Shown here piece by piece: positions 1 to 6,890 of a stretch of 27,138 nt of DNA. Origin of the DNA: JAAYBG01 sp964411675 (GTDB lineage: Bacteria; Bacillota_I; Bacilli_A; ML615J-28; CAG-698); NCBI GenBank assembly GCA_964411675.1, contig CAYPLR010000022.1, positions 1 through 27,138 on the forward strand, given 5' to 3'. A model generated the notes under the pieces. That model saw only the letters and a list, made by a program, of their open reading frames with translations, made no database searches and was not told the origin of the DNA. Numbering within the stretch: position 1 is the stretch's first letter; each line of letters begins with the position of its first letter. The position numbers were made by a program, and so were the translations under genes.

Positions 1-5
1 ATAAT

Positions 6-30
6 AAAAAAGTGAACTAAAATTCACTTT
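6..30 (-). terminator. Intrinsic terminator overlapping the stop codon of the GlmU-like gene
   Basis: On the minus strand an 8-bp stem (AAAGTGAA pairing with TTCACTTT) encloses a 6-base loop, TTTTAG, and is followed by further T residues (TTT ATTAT). The loop carries the UAG stop codon of the GlmU-like gene, so the last codons form the 5' arm. It probably ends the wzz / BY-kinase / phosphatase / uridylyltransferase transcript. Confidence 0.75.
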
Positions 31-745
31 GATATTTTAAAATTTCTTCAACTTTTTGAGCACTAGTTAAATCATTAATTCCTAGTAAGTATTTACTATT
101 CGTAACAATAAAGGTACCTACTTTATAATCTTGCGCTAGTATCTCGACAATATCTGTTAAATAATATTCCTTCTTACTGTTATTGTTATCCACTTTTTCC
201 AAGGCTTTGAATAATAGTTTAATATCAACACAATAGAAACCACTATTTACTTCTTTAATTTCTAGAATTTCAGGAGTAGCATCTAATGCTTCAACAATCT
301 TTCTAATTTTCCCGTTTTCACGATAGATTCTTCCATAGCCATCAGGATTATCCAACATCGTTGTAGCGATGGTTAGAACATTGCCTTGTGCTTGATGATA
401 GTCCATTAGCTCAGTAATAATCTTTTCATTAATCAATGGCATATCGCCAGGAAGAATTAAACTGATTCCTTCTTTGTTCTCCAAGCTTGCTTTTGTACAC
501 ATCACCGCATTTGCAGTTCCCAATTGTTCTTCTTGTAATACATATTCAACTGAACCATTCAAAACACTTTTTATATACTCTTTTTTATATCCTACAACCA
601 CTAGGATTTTATTAATCCCACTCTTCTTACAACTATTAACTATATATTCTACCATTGGTGTTCCGTTTATAGGATATGCACATTTTGGTAAATCGGTTTT
701 CATTCTTGTGCCTTTTCCAGCAGCTAGTATTATTGCATATTTCAT
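17..745 (-). CDS. Stand-alone GlmU-type uridylyltransferase domain (N-acetylhexosamine-1-phosphate uridylyltransferase)
   Basis: The 242-aa product matches the N-terminal pyrophosphorylase domain of GlmU, which makes UDP-GlcNAc from UTP and GlcNAc-1-P. Visible motifs are the nucleotide-binding loop LAAGKGTRM (7-15) with LPK (19-21), QLGTA (74-78), the metal-binding LPGDMPL (98-104, Asp101), GYGRI (136-140), VNSGFY (166-171), EYYLTDIV (193-200) and GIND (222-225), equivalent to the second Mg2+-ligand region. The protein stops where the left-handed beta-helix acetyltransferase domain would begin (full GlmU is about 450 aa), so it should not make GlcNAc-1-P from GlcN-1-P. The start is ATG at 745, because AGGGGG lies 9 nt upstream; the in-frame TTG at 754 would sit directly on that ribosome site. 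It is the last gene of the wzz unit, 13 bp after the phosphatase gene. The exact HexNAc-1-P substrate is inferred; other sugar-1-P uridylyltransferase roles remain possible. Confidence 0.88.
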   Translation of the reverse strand: MKYAIILAAGKGTRMKTDLPKCAYPINGTPMVEYIVNSCKKSGINKILVVVGYKKEYIKSVLNGSVEYVLQEEQLGTANAVMCTKASLENKEGISLILPGDMPLINEKIITELMDYHQAQGNVLTIATTMLDNPDGYGRIYRENGKIRKIVEALDATPEILEIKEVNSGFYCVDIKLLFKALEKVDNNNSKKEYYLTDIVEILAQDYKVGTFIVTNSKYLLGINDLTSAQKVEEILKYQSEF

Positions 746-754
746 CGCTGTCAA

Positions 755-760
755 CCCCCT
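755..760 (-). promoter_or_regulatory. Ribosome binding site that fixes the start of the GlmU-like gene
   Basis: AGGGGG on the minus strand lies 9 nt before ATG 745 and directly abuts the alternative TTG at 754, favouring the ATG. It overlaps the UAG stop codon of the preceding phosphatase gene, which suggests translational coupling. Confidence 0.6.
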
Positions 761-1448
761 ATGACAAAATTGTTAATGCATTTTCAAAAAATACCTTTTG
801 ACCATAATCCTGGCCAAATTTTTTTACAACTAAACGATAAGCTTTACTCATCCAATTTTTACGCTTTTCATGAATATCACTAGCAACAAAATCAACCAAT
901 TTTTCGCGAAACAACGTGAAAACAAACTTTCTTTGCCTTATTCCCTCTTTACCCATAAGACTAGAAGCATTGATTTGAATGAATCCCCCACTATTTTTGA
1001 TTTCTTTAACTGCTTCTACATCAAGATAATGATATCGCTCGGTGTGAGCAATAATCGGTATATATCCTTTTAAGCTAGTCACATATACAATTTCACTAAT
1101 ATCAATTTTGTTAGTATAAGAAAATTCCAATAAAATATATTTACTATTGTTTAGGGTTATCACTGTACCATTATTAACCATTTCAATAACTTCATTGATT
1201 TTATTACAATAAATCTCTTGACCTAAAAACAATCGAATTGTTTTATCTTTTGTTCGATCTTTTATCATTTGATATTTCTCTTTTATATCCTCAACATTCG
1301 CTATAAAAATATTCTTGCGATAATGCGGTGTACAAATAATATCGGTAATTCCTTGATGAATAGCTTCATCAATCATTGCAAGCGAATGCTCGATACTTGA
1401 ACTTCCGTCATCAATAAATGGAATAATATGGGTATGAATGTCAATCAT
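759..1448 (-). CDS. cpsB: PHP-type protein-tyrosine phosphatase (CpsB/YwqE family)
   Basis: The 229-aa product has the length and motifs of the Mn-dependent PHP phosphatases that dephosphorylate bacterial tyrosine kinases of capsule systems. The N-terminus reads MIDIHTH (His5, His7) then DDG (13-15). Further metal or active-site positions are CTPHY (39-43), GQEIY with Glu78, AHTERY with His135 and Glu137, and ASDIH with Asp191 and His193. The start ATG has AGGAT about 8 nt upstream. It lies 17 bp after the BY-kinase gene, the usual Gram-positive pairing (CpsB-CpsC-CpsD; YwqC-YwqD-YwqE), so it most likely resets the phosphorylation of that kinase's tyrosine tail. The gene symbol is a family label. 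Confidence 0.93.
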   Translation of the reverse strand: MIDIHTHIIPFIDDGSSSIEHSLAMIDEAIHQGITDIICTPHYRKNIFIANVEDIKEKYQMIKDRTKDKTIRLFLGQEIYCNKINEVIEMVNNGTVITLNNSKYILLEFSYTNKIDISEIVYVTSLKGYIPIIAHTERYHYLDVEAVKEIKNSGGFIQINASSLMGKEGIRQRKFVFTLFREKLVDFVASDIHEKRKNWMSKAYRLVVKKFGQDYGQKVFFENALTILS

Positions 1449-1465
1449 AAATGCTATCCTAGCAA

Positions 1466-2197
1466 TTATTCGTCTTTATATTTGTAACCGTAATATTTAT
1501 ATGAAGAATATTCATAATATGAATTTGATCTCTTTGGATCATAAAAAGTAAACGCTGCTCCAATGATGTCTACATTATTTACTCGTAATTGATTAATTGC
1601 TTCTGCTACTTGTTTCTTCTTTGTCTTACCATAAGCGACTACGAATAGTACACCATCTGCTAATTGTGAAATATGAATATAATCACTGATTAATAATACC
1701 GGTGGACAGTCAATTAATATAAAATCAAATTCATTTCTTAGTTCTTGAAAGAAATTTTTGAGTTTGTCACTTGTAAGAACGATGGAAGAATTTTGAATTT
1801 CACTACCTCTATTAATTAGGGTGACATTTTCATAAGAAGTCTTTTTATGTAATTCTTCTTTAGAAATCCTTCCCACCATATAATCTGTTATGCCATTAAT
1901 GTTTTCAGTACGAAAGATACGATGTAATCGTGCTTTCCTAAAGTCTAAATCAATAACACAAACTTTTTTCCCGCTTAATCCTAAAGCTACAGCAACATTT
2001 GCTACGGTTGTGGTTTTAGCCTCATCGCCAATTGATGATTCTATTTGAATTACTTTCTTCTTCCCATCAATTCCATAATATAAGATGTTATCCTTTAATC
2101 TAATATAAGATTCTTTTAAAGATTCATTTCCTGTTGAACCAAAAATAATAGCATCCTGACGATCTAAAAAATCTATTTTATTATTCAATAAGCTCAT
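1466..2197 (-). CDS. cpsD: BY-kinase: capsular tyrosine autokinase (CpsD/YwqD family)
   Basis: The 243-aa cytoplasmic P-loop protein has the order of the BY-kinases: a Walker A region at 54-63 (SSIGDEAKTT), a Walker A' region CVIDLDFRKA (80-89), a Walker B motif FILIDCPP (159-166) and a C-terminal tyrosine cluster. The cluster holds eight Tyr between residues 227 and 240 and is the expected autophosphorylation site. The Walker A differs from the usual GEGK[ST]: the residue before the catalytic Lys61 is Ala (GCT), not Gly. The start is ATG 2197 with GGAGGT 8 nt upstream, and it overlaps the UGA stop of the Wzz-like gene by four bases (ATGA). The kinase needs a membrane adaptor for activation, and that adaptor is the gene immediately upstream. 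In capsule systems the phosphorylation cycle tunes polymer length and export. The gene symbol is a family label. Confidence 0.92.
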   Translation of the reverse strand: MSLLNNKIDFLDRQDAIIFGSTGNESLKESYIRLKDNILYYGIDGKKKVIQIESSIGDEAKTTTVANVAVALGLSGKKVCVIDLDFRKARLHRIFRTENINGITDYMVGRISKEELHKKTSYENVTLINRGSEIQNSSIVLTSDKLKNFFQELRNEFDFILIDCPPVLLISDYIHISQLADGVLFVVAYGKTKKKQVAEAINQLRVNNVDIIGAAFTFYDPKRSNSYYEYSSYKYYGYKYKDE

Positions 2198-2925
2198 TTT
2201 TTATTACCTCCATCAATTTGGATACTTGGTAATAATGCTAATATCTTAAGTTCAAACATCTGCTCGAATTCTTCTTTTGAAGTAAAGGTATCTTCTACCA
2301 AATATTTTATTAAAACAATTCCAAAAGAAACAATGAAACCAAGCAAACAACTAATGATTAAAACTGTTAACGCTCCTCTTGAGCCTGTTGCTTCATAAGC
2401 ATATTCCATATCAACCAATTTATTGGCAAGCACATCGTACTTATATTCTCCGTTTTCCATTACATTAGCAGCTTCCATCGCTTTATCTAAAACAGTATTT
2501 GCTAAAGTAATAGCTAAATCATTATCCCTAGCTTTGGCTTTTATTCTAAGAATAAGAGAATTTGTTGTTACGCTAACTGTAATCGAATCCAATATTTGTT
2601 TTTTCGATAAGGCATGCTCTTTTAATTCCTCTTTTACTAATTCAACAACCGAATCAGAAACAATAAAGTCTTTAAACGTATTAATTAAATAATTTGAATA
2701 AAGATAATCCTGATAACCATTAGCAGTCGCTGTATTACTTTCAGCCATGACTATTGCTGTTGCATCAGCAGTATATGTTGTTTTTCTGATGCCAAATCCA
2801 TAGATTCCTCCGCTTAAAATAGAAACAAAAATAATTATTAATATTAAAAGCAAATTCTTCTTTGCAAGAAAAAATAAATCACTTAAAGATAATCCTTTTT
2901 CCTCAAAGTTTTTCTCATTAACCAT
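2194..2925 (-). CDS. cpsC: Wzz/CpsC-type polysaccharide co-polymerase and kinase adaptor
   Basis: The 243-aa protein has two membrane segments, at about residues 24-46 and 185-208, framing an extracytoplasmic domain of about 135 residues. This is the Wzz/YveK topology. A short cytoplasmic tail follows the second segment; in CpsC-type proteins it activates the separate BY-kinase. Here that kinase is the next gene, overlapping by four bases. The ATG at 2925 has AGGGAG 8 nt upstream and an extended -10 promoter just ahead. It is the first gene of a four-gene unit with the kinase, phosphatase and GlmU-like protein. Expected role: setting glycan chain length together with the Wzy-like polymerase. 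The gene symbol is a family label. Confidence 0.85.
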   Translation of the reverse strand: MVNEKNFEEKGLSLSDLFFLAKKNLLLILIIIFVSILSGGIYGFGIRKTTYTADATAIVMAESNTATANGYQDYLYSNYLINTFKDFIVSDSVVELVKEELKEHALSKKQILDSITVSVTTNSLILRIKAKARDNDLAITLANTVLDKAMEAANVMENGEYKYDVLANKLVDMEYAYEATGSRGALTVLIISCLLGFIVSFGIVLIKYLVEDTFTSKEEFEQMFELKILALLPSIQIDGGNKK

Positions 2926-2954
2926 GTCGCACTCCCTTTTATTTCATCCTTGTC

Positions 2955-2963
2955 TAATTATAA
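2955..2963 (-). promoter_or_regulatory. Extended -10 promoter for the wzz / BY-kinase unit
   Basis: The minus strand reads TGTTATAATTAG, a TGn extension directly joined to a consensus TATAAT, about 30 nt before the ATG at 2925. The -35 position (TAGATT with 17-nt spacing) is poor and falls in a 26-bp palindrome, as expected of an extended -10 promoter that may be regulated. Confidence 0.55.
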
Positions 2964-2971
2964 CACATCAG

Positions 2972-2997
2972 CCTTTAAAAATCTAGGTTTTTAAAGG
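2972..2997. promoter_or_regulatory. 26-bp palindrome over the -35 region of the wzz promoter (candidate operator or weak terminator)
   Basis: A perfect 10-bp inverted repeat (CCTTTAAAAA / TTTTTAAAGG) has a 6-base centre, TCTAGG. It starts 3 bp after the end of the kinase-like gene and reaches the spacer of the wzz promoter. There is no T-tract after it in the direction of transcription, so a standard terminator is less likely than a protein-binding operator, but the sequence cannot settle this. Confidence 0.45.
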
Positions 2998-2999
2998 TT

Positions 3000-4130
3000 T
3001 TATGCAAAAAATTCTGCATCATAATTTAATTCTTTTAAAACTCTATTAATTATTTCTTTAATTTCTTTTTCGTTCTTTTCAATTTCTTGTACAAGTTTAA
3101 TTTGATTTCTTGCTCGTTCTAAATTATGGTTTTCATGATTAATTCTAAAGTATAAATCTCCTTCTAAATAATCATGTAAGAATCGCATTGCAATTTCACA
3201 AGTGATGATTAAATATCCATCATAAAGCGCTTCTGCTTCTGCTGGCCATAAGATTTCCTTAACCTCACTTAAAAACCCTTTTGTAAATGCTTCAATAAGC
3301 CCTAAATCAATCTTGACTTTTTCTAAATCCACTTCATCTTCCACGGCAATAGAAGCTCCTATACGAAGAGCATCGCCATAATCAAATAAAATAGAACCCT
3401 TCATAACTGTATCTAAATCAATTAAACAAAGTGCTTTTCCTGTTTTTTCATCTAACAAAACATTACTTAATTTTGTATCATTATGAGTAACACGATAAGG
3501 AATGATTTTCTTTTCTAGTTTTGACGTTATCTTTGTGAAAATCGTACTATGTGTCTGAATAAACTCTATTTCTTCTTTGCTTTCTTTCACACGATTACAG
3601 CGGTCTAATTTAATTGCATCCAAAAACCTTTCATAACGATAAGGAGTGTCATGAAAATGTCTAATCGTATCATCAAGAATTCTTGTGTGAAAATCACTTA
3701 AAAGAAACTGAAATTCTCCAACTGCTTTTCCTACTTCATAAAACATTTCTTTTGATTCAATAATTTCGTATGTTTTTGAGCCATTAATATACTGCATACA
3801 ACGCCAATATCTATTTTTATAAATTACAATATCTTGTCCCAGACGACTAGTAACAATATTTAGTGTTGCTCGATTTGGATCTCTACCATCATAAATCAAC
3901 TTTTTCTTAATATATTCTGTTACTTCTTTGATATTATGCATCATTCCAAATGGACTATTGAAAACATGGGTATTAATCTCTTGTAAGATATAATTGCATT
4001 CTGGCATTACCACTAAATATGTTTTATTGATATGCCCACTTTCAATTTCTTTTATTTCTACAATTTTTTGGGAGTTTAAAAACTCCTCTGCCACCTTCCG
4101 TAAATCATGTGGTATCTCCTTATTTTCCAT
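3000..4130 (-). CDS. N-acetylhexosamine 1-kinase-like phosphotransferase (APH fold)
   Basis: The 376-aa protein belongs to the aminoglycoside-phosphotransferase fold, in the subgroup typified by NahK (anomeric kinase for GlcNAc/GalNAc). Visible features: the N-lobe SGHINKTYLV (31-40) with NYILQEIN (46-53); the catalytic THNDTKLSNVLLD (215-227; Asp218, Asn223); the metal-binding LIDLD (236-240); and a C-terminal stretch GDLYFRI...HNLERARNQIKLV (324-347) typical of this subgroup. An antibiotic kinase is unlikely given this tail and the setting. The ATG has GGGAGGG about 6 nt upstream and a perfect promoter 25 nt further on. It is a single-gene unit between a membrane-protein gene and the wzz unit, whose last gene is a GlmU-type uridylyltransferase. 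Kinase plus uridylyltransferase would turn free HexNAc into UDP-HexNAc. Substrate choice is inferred. Confidence 0.82.
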   Translation of the reverse strand: MENKEIPHDLRKVAEEFLNSQKIVEIKEIESGHINKTYLVVMPECNYILQEINTHVFNSPFGMMHNIKEVTEYIKKKLIYDGRDPNRATLNIVTSRLGQDIVIYKNRYWRCMQYINGSKTYEIIESKEMFYEVGKAVGEFQFLLSDFHTRILDDTIRHFHDTPYRYERFLDAIKLDRCNRVKESKEEIEFIQTHSTIFTKITSKLEKKIIPYRVTHNDTKLSNVLLDEKTGKALCLIDLDTVMKGSILFDYGDALRIGASIAVEDEVDLEKVKIDLGLIEAFTKGFLSEVKEILWPAEAEALYDGYLIITCEIAMRFLHDYLEGDLYFRINHENHNLERARNQIKLVQEIEKNEKEIKEIINRVLKELNYDAEFFA

Positions 4131-4154
4131 CTTTATCCCTCCCTAACCTAAATC

Positions 4155-4183
4155 ATTATAATTGCTTTCCTAACTTTTGTCAA
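4155..4183 (-). promoter_or_regulatory. Perfect consensus sigma-A promoter for the NahK-like gene
   Basis: The minus strand carries TTGACA (4178-4183), a 17-nt spacer and TATAAT (4155-4160). The -35 box lies inside the last codons of the preceding gene. Transcription should start near 4148, giving a leader of only about 18 nt that still contains the ribosome site GGGAGGG. Confidence 0.85.
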
Positions 4184-4940
4184 CTTGTTCACTTTTTCTT
4201 TTCTTAATCCAACATTTTGTAAGCCTATAAATGCCAAAACTAATGACATAAGTCCCACAAACTTGAGCCAATGAAATAACAGTTGGATATAAGATTTTCG
4301 AAAAACGAAAAATATTCTCTAGAGGCCATATAGCAAGTGGTTCATTTAAAAACATTAAATTTGTACCTATCAATTTATTTAAAAAATAAACAAATAAACA
4401 AACAATAAATAAACTAACTGTATAAGTGGTAAAGTCTTGTCTCTTAGGTTCAAAATAACCTGTAATAGCCATAATTAATCCAACAAAAATGGCTAAGCTG
4501 TGATATATTAAACTATGAAATGTTAAAACATGAAGAAGAGGATGAATTAATAATGCCGTCGATGGATAACAAATAAAAGCAATCCCTGCAATAATTTGTC
4601 CATAAAAAATCCATGACTCTCCTAACCTTTTCAGCTTTCCTTTTCCATAACTGGCAAAGCCAAGACCATAAATAAAGAGACTACAATAGTATAAGGGAAT
4701 CCAGTCGCTTAGTGTTGTTCCGATTCTCACCGTTAAATTCCAAATAATCTTTAAAATTTCCAAGATTAAAACAACCCAAAAAATAATCTTGATTATTTTT
4801 TCAACCTTTTCATTAGAAAACTTATGTGTAAGAAGTAATAATCCTATTACTAAAATAGCACATAATAAGATATAAAGAAGATGTTCCCAACCCATTAGCC
4901 CAGGAATGTTACCGATACCATCGTTAGAAAAAAATCTCAT
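4170..4940 (-). CDS. YwaF/TMEM164-type integral membrane protein (TIGR02206-like)
   Basis: The 256-aa protein has about seven hydrophobic segments. Near its N-terminus is WEHLLYILL, and near residues 85-95 DWIPLYYCSLF, the polar-aromatic signature (LPL-x-x-C like) of the YwaF/TMEM164 family. Prokaryotic members have no firmly established function. ATG 4940 is preferred over the in-frame GTG at 4952 because TGAGG lies 6 nt before the ATG, while nothing ribosome-site-like precedes the GTG. It follows the O-antigen-ligase-like gene by only 8 bp, so the two are probably co-translated and may work in the same envelope process. The gene's last codons contain the -35 box of the next promoter. Confidence 0.7.
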   Translation of the reverse strand: MRFFSNDGIGNIPGLMGWEHLLYILLCAILVIGLLLLTHKFSNEKVEKIIKIIFWVVLILEILKIIWNLTVRIGTTLSDWIPLYYCSLFIYGLGFASYGKGKLKRLGESWIFYGQIIAGIAFICYPSTALLIHPLLHVLTFHSLIYHSLAIFVGLIMAITGYFEPKRQDFTTYTVSLFIVCLFVYFLNKLIGTNLMFLNEPLAIWPLENIFRFSKILYPTVISLAQVCGTYVISFGIYRLTKCWIKKRKSEQVDKS

Positions 4941-4946
4941 AATAGA

Positions 4947-4951
4947 CCTCA
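4947..4951 (-). promoter_or_regulatory. Ribosome binding site that selects ATG 4940 of the YwaF-like gene
   Basis: TGAGG on the minus strand is 6 nt before ATG 4940. It overlaps the UGA stop of the preceding gene (4949-4951), indicating coupled translation and arguing against the upstream GTG start. Confidence 0.55.
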
Positions 4952-6304
4952 CTTGTCAGTAGTAACTAAATCTGGCTCTAATACTGCCATTGCAATAATT
5001 AATAGAATCATATAATTCATAAAATAGTAACTCACATCAAAGAGTCCATATAAGCCTGACATTGCAAAACTAAAGATTACCATTATTTTTTTTATATTAA
5101 TTTGACGTAGCAACCAATAATACTTCTCACCAAGATGAAATAGGAGCGCTCCTGCACCAAAACTACCAGCTGTATAAAGAGTATGTAAAAGGGTACTATG
5201 TCCCCAGGTATAGGTTTCACTAGTATCTGAAAAAGGAGCAAACATACCATGGCCAAATAATGGTCTCTCTTTGAAAGCGTTGAATATTTCTTGATAAATA
5301 GGAATTCTACCATTAATACTATCGAAATCAATTTTTAGTACATATCCATAAAAACGGCTAAAGTACTCAGGGTATTTGTATCCTGTATAAACTAAAATAA
5401 AGGATAGTCCTAATAGTAAAATATTAAAGGTTGATAAGAAACTCCATCTATCTTTTGCATATTTTATCGCAATAGGGAATAATAAAATAAATCCTAAAAC
5501 CATTGAAAAAATAGAACCGCGTGAATAGGTAAATAAAATTGCTATCAACTGAAAAAAAGTAATTACTGTAAATAAGATTGTTTTTACTCCCTTATTGGAA
5601 ATTGCTAAATATAGAGTAAAAGGAAATGTAAAGAGTAAGATTAGTCCTATATTATTAGTAACTCCCCATCCAACCATAACTTCTTTAGACAATAAACTAT
5701 CAACAACATTCCCTTGAATACTGTAGTAAGTGATTACTTGTGAAAGAACAAAAATACCCAAATATGTAAGTACTCTTGCTAAATCAGTAAAGCTCATTTT
5801 CGCTGTAGTTACAAAAAAAGAATAGAAGAACAAAAGTCCAAGGGAGCACAAAGCCATAAAACCGAGTTGTTTAGGAAGATATTCTGCTTTTGTTGCAATT
5901 CCTCCCAGCATTAACGCAAGGCATAAACTCAGTAATCCGATAAAAAAACGCCCGAACTTGAATTTTTCACGATATCGAATCAGGTGAATCACTAAGCCTA
6001 GTAATACTAACCCAACACACAAATATAAATTGGAGGGTACCGTATATGCATCAAAAGGATGTGAAAAAACAAAAGGAGTAAATAGAATAAGCGGAATAAC
6101 AATTTTCGTGTTTTTGCATAATAAAAGTAACAAAAAGATAGAACTACCGATTACTAACAAAGCTAAATTTTCTGCTTTCGTAATGATACTATTCTCTATT
6201 TGTTTATGTATTTGTAAATAAGGATTTGCCCATAAAAAATAAAAAACCACTAAAATGATTACAAAGTATGCTTTTTCAAAAATAGTTTTTACCAATCTAA
6301 TCAT
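4949..6304 (-). CDS. O-antigen ligase / Wzy-type polymerase family membrane protein
   Basis: The 451-aa protein is strongly hydrophobic, with about 12 membrane segments. It has the ordered landmarks of the Wzy_C/O-antigen-ligase superfamily: FTYSRGS (258-264), NGR (331-333), a short ERPLFGHGMF (346-355), then a large extracytoplasmic-loop histidine in TWGHSTLLHTL (366-376) followed by TAGSFG. Members join or polymerise lipid-linked glycans outside the membrane. In a Gram-positive or mollicute-like cell with no LPS, a polymerase (Wzy) or a transfer of glycan to an acceptor is more likely than LPS ligation. The ATG at 6304 has AGGGA 8 nt upstream and an extended -10 promoter about 33 nt upstream. 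Sequence alone does not separate polymerase from ligase. Confidence 0.82.
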   Translation of the reverse strand: MIRLVKTIFEKAYFVIILVVFYFLWANPYLQIHKQIENSIITKAENLALLVIGSSIFLLLLLCKNTKIVIPLILFTPFVFSHPFDAYTVPSNLYLCVGLVLLGLVIHLIRYREKFKFGRFFIGLLSLCLALMLGGIATKAEYLPKQLGFMALCSLGLLFFYSFFVTTAKMSFTDLARVLTYLGIFVLSQVITYYSIQGNVVDSLLSKEVMVGWGVTNNIGLILLFTFPFTLYLAISNKGVKTILFTVITFFQLIAILFTYSRGSIFSMVLGFILLFPIAIKYAKDRWSFLSTFNILLLGLSFILVYTGYKYPEYFSRFYGYVLKIDFDSINGRIPIYQEIFNAFKERPLFGHGMFAPFSDTSETYTWGHSTLLHTLYTAGSFGAGALLFHLGEKYYWLLRQINIKKIMVIFSFAMSGLYGLFDVSYYFMNYMILLIIAMAVLEPDLVTTDK

Positions 6305-6336
6305 GTCTGTTCCCTACTTGTTATTTTTGTACTCCT

Positions 6337-6345
6337 ATTATACCA
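6337..6345 (-). promoter_or_regulatory. Extended -10 promoter for the polymerase/ligase-like gene
   Basis: TGGTATAAT on the minus strand joins a TGn extension to a consensus -10, about 33 nt before ATG 6304 and directly after the vanZ stop codon. No good -35 box is seen at 17-18 nt. Confidence 0.55.
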
Positions 6346-6347
6346 TT

Positions 6348-6848
6348 TTATTGATTTGAATTAAAGTTTTTTTTATTGCTACTCCTTTGATTCCTTTTGA
6401 TTTTATAAATAATGAAGCATAGTAGAGTACTAGTCAAATAGCCACTAAAATTGATTGCCATATCACTTTCCATCGGACCACGTTCAATCGCAAAGAACTG
6501 TAGCAATTCAGATGTAATTGCAATAACTACACCAATTGATAGAGATATCCATAATCCTTTTGGTTTATTCTCTAAAAAGGGAGAAAAGGTTAAGAAGCCA
6601 AAAATACCAACAACAAAAAACCATCCGAAATGGCCTATTAATTTCCGAACAATACTATGAAGTGTTTCAAAATCAAGATCTAACTTTAAAAAATCAAGGT
6701 TAGTAATTATTTTAAGTAAAAAATTAGTAATCCAACCAGATTCACTAGAAGAAACACTACCACTTTGTAGTGACGAAATATAAACAATTAAAATACTTAA
6801 TACATATAAAACTAGATAGATATAATTTATTTTTTTCTTGCTTTCCAT
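6348..6848 (-). CDS. VanZ-family membrane protein
   Basis: The 166-aa protein has four likely membrane segments and the VanZ family landmarks: RKLIGHFGWF (68-77, His73), then SELLQFFAIERGPMESD (113-129; Glu114, Gln117, Arg123, Asp129), then NFSGY (133-137). VanZ of Tn1546 gives low-level teicoplanin resistance, but most chromosomal VanZ-like proteins have other, mostly unknown, envelope roles, and resistance should not be assumed. The ATG has AGGGA 7 nt upstream. It sits between popT, after a weak terminator, and the polymerase-like gene, in a run of glycan and lipid-carrier genes. Confidence 0.88.
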   Translation of the reverse strand: MESKKKINYIYLVLYVLSILIVYISSLQSGSVSSSESGWITNFLLKIITNLDFLKLDLDFETLHSIVRKLIGHFGWFFVVGIFGFLTFSPFLENKPKGLWISLSIGVVIAITSELLQFFAIERGPMESDMAINFSGYLTSTLLCFIIYKIKRNQRSSNKKNFNSNQ

Positions 6849-6866
6849 AACAATCCCTATATAGAC

Positions 6867-6890
6867 AAAAAGATGAGGATTTACTCATCT
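6867..6890 (-). terminator. Weak intrinsic terminator at the end of popT
   Basis: The minus strand has a 7-bp stem (AGATGAG / CTCATCT) with loop TAAATC, followed by a short T run. The loop contains the UAA stop of the gene, the same arrangement as at the terminator near 6-30. The short stem and T-tract suggest partial read-through into vanZ. Confidence 0.5.

Noticed and set aside
474..764. Plus-strand open frames, such as this one opposite the GlmU-like gene
   Set aside because: All plus-strand frames lie opposite well-supported minus-strand genes, and none shows a recognisable domain or its own ribosome site.
3000..4130. APH-fold kinase as an aminoglycoside resistance gene
   Set aside because: The C-terminal signature and the sugar-nucleotide context fit the N-acetylhexosamine kinase subgroup better.
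6348..6848. VanZ-like gene as a glycopeptide resistance determinant
   Set aside because: No vanA/H/X or regulators are nearby, and most chromosomal VanZ-family genes are unrelated to resistance.
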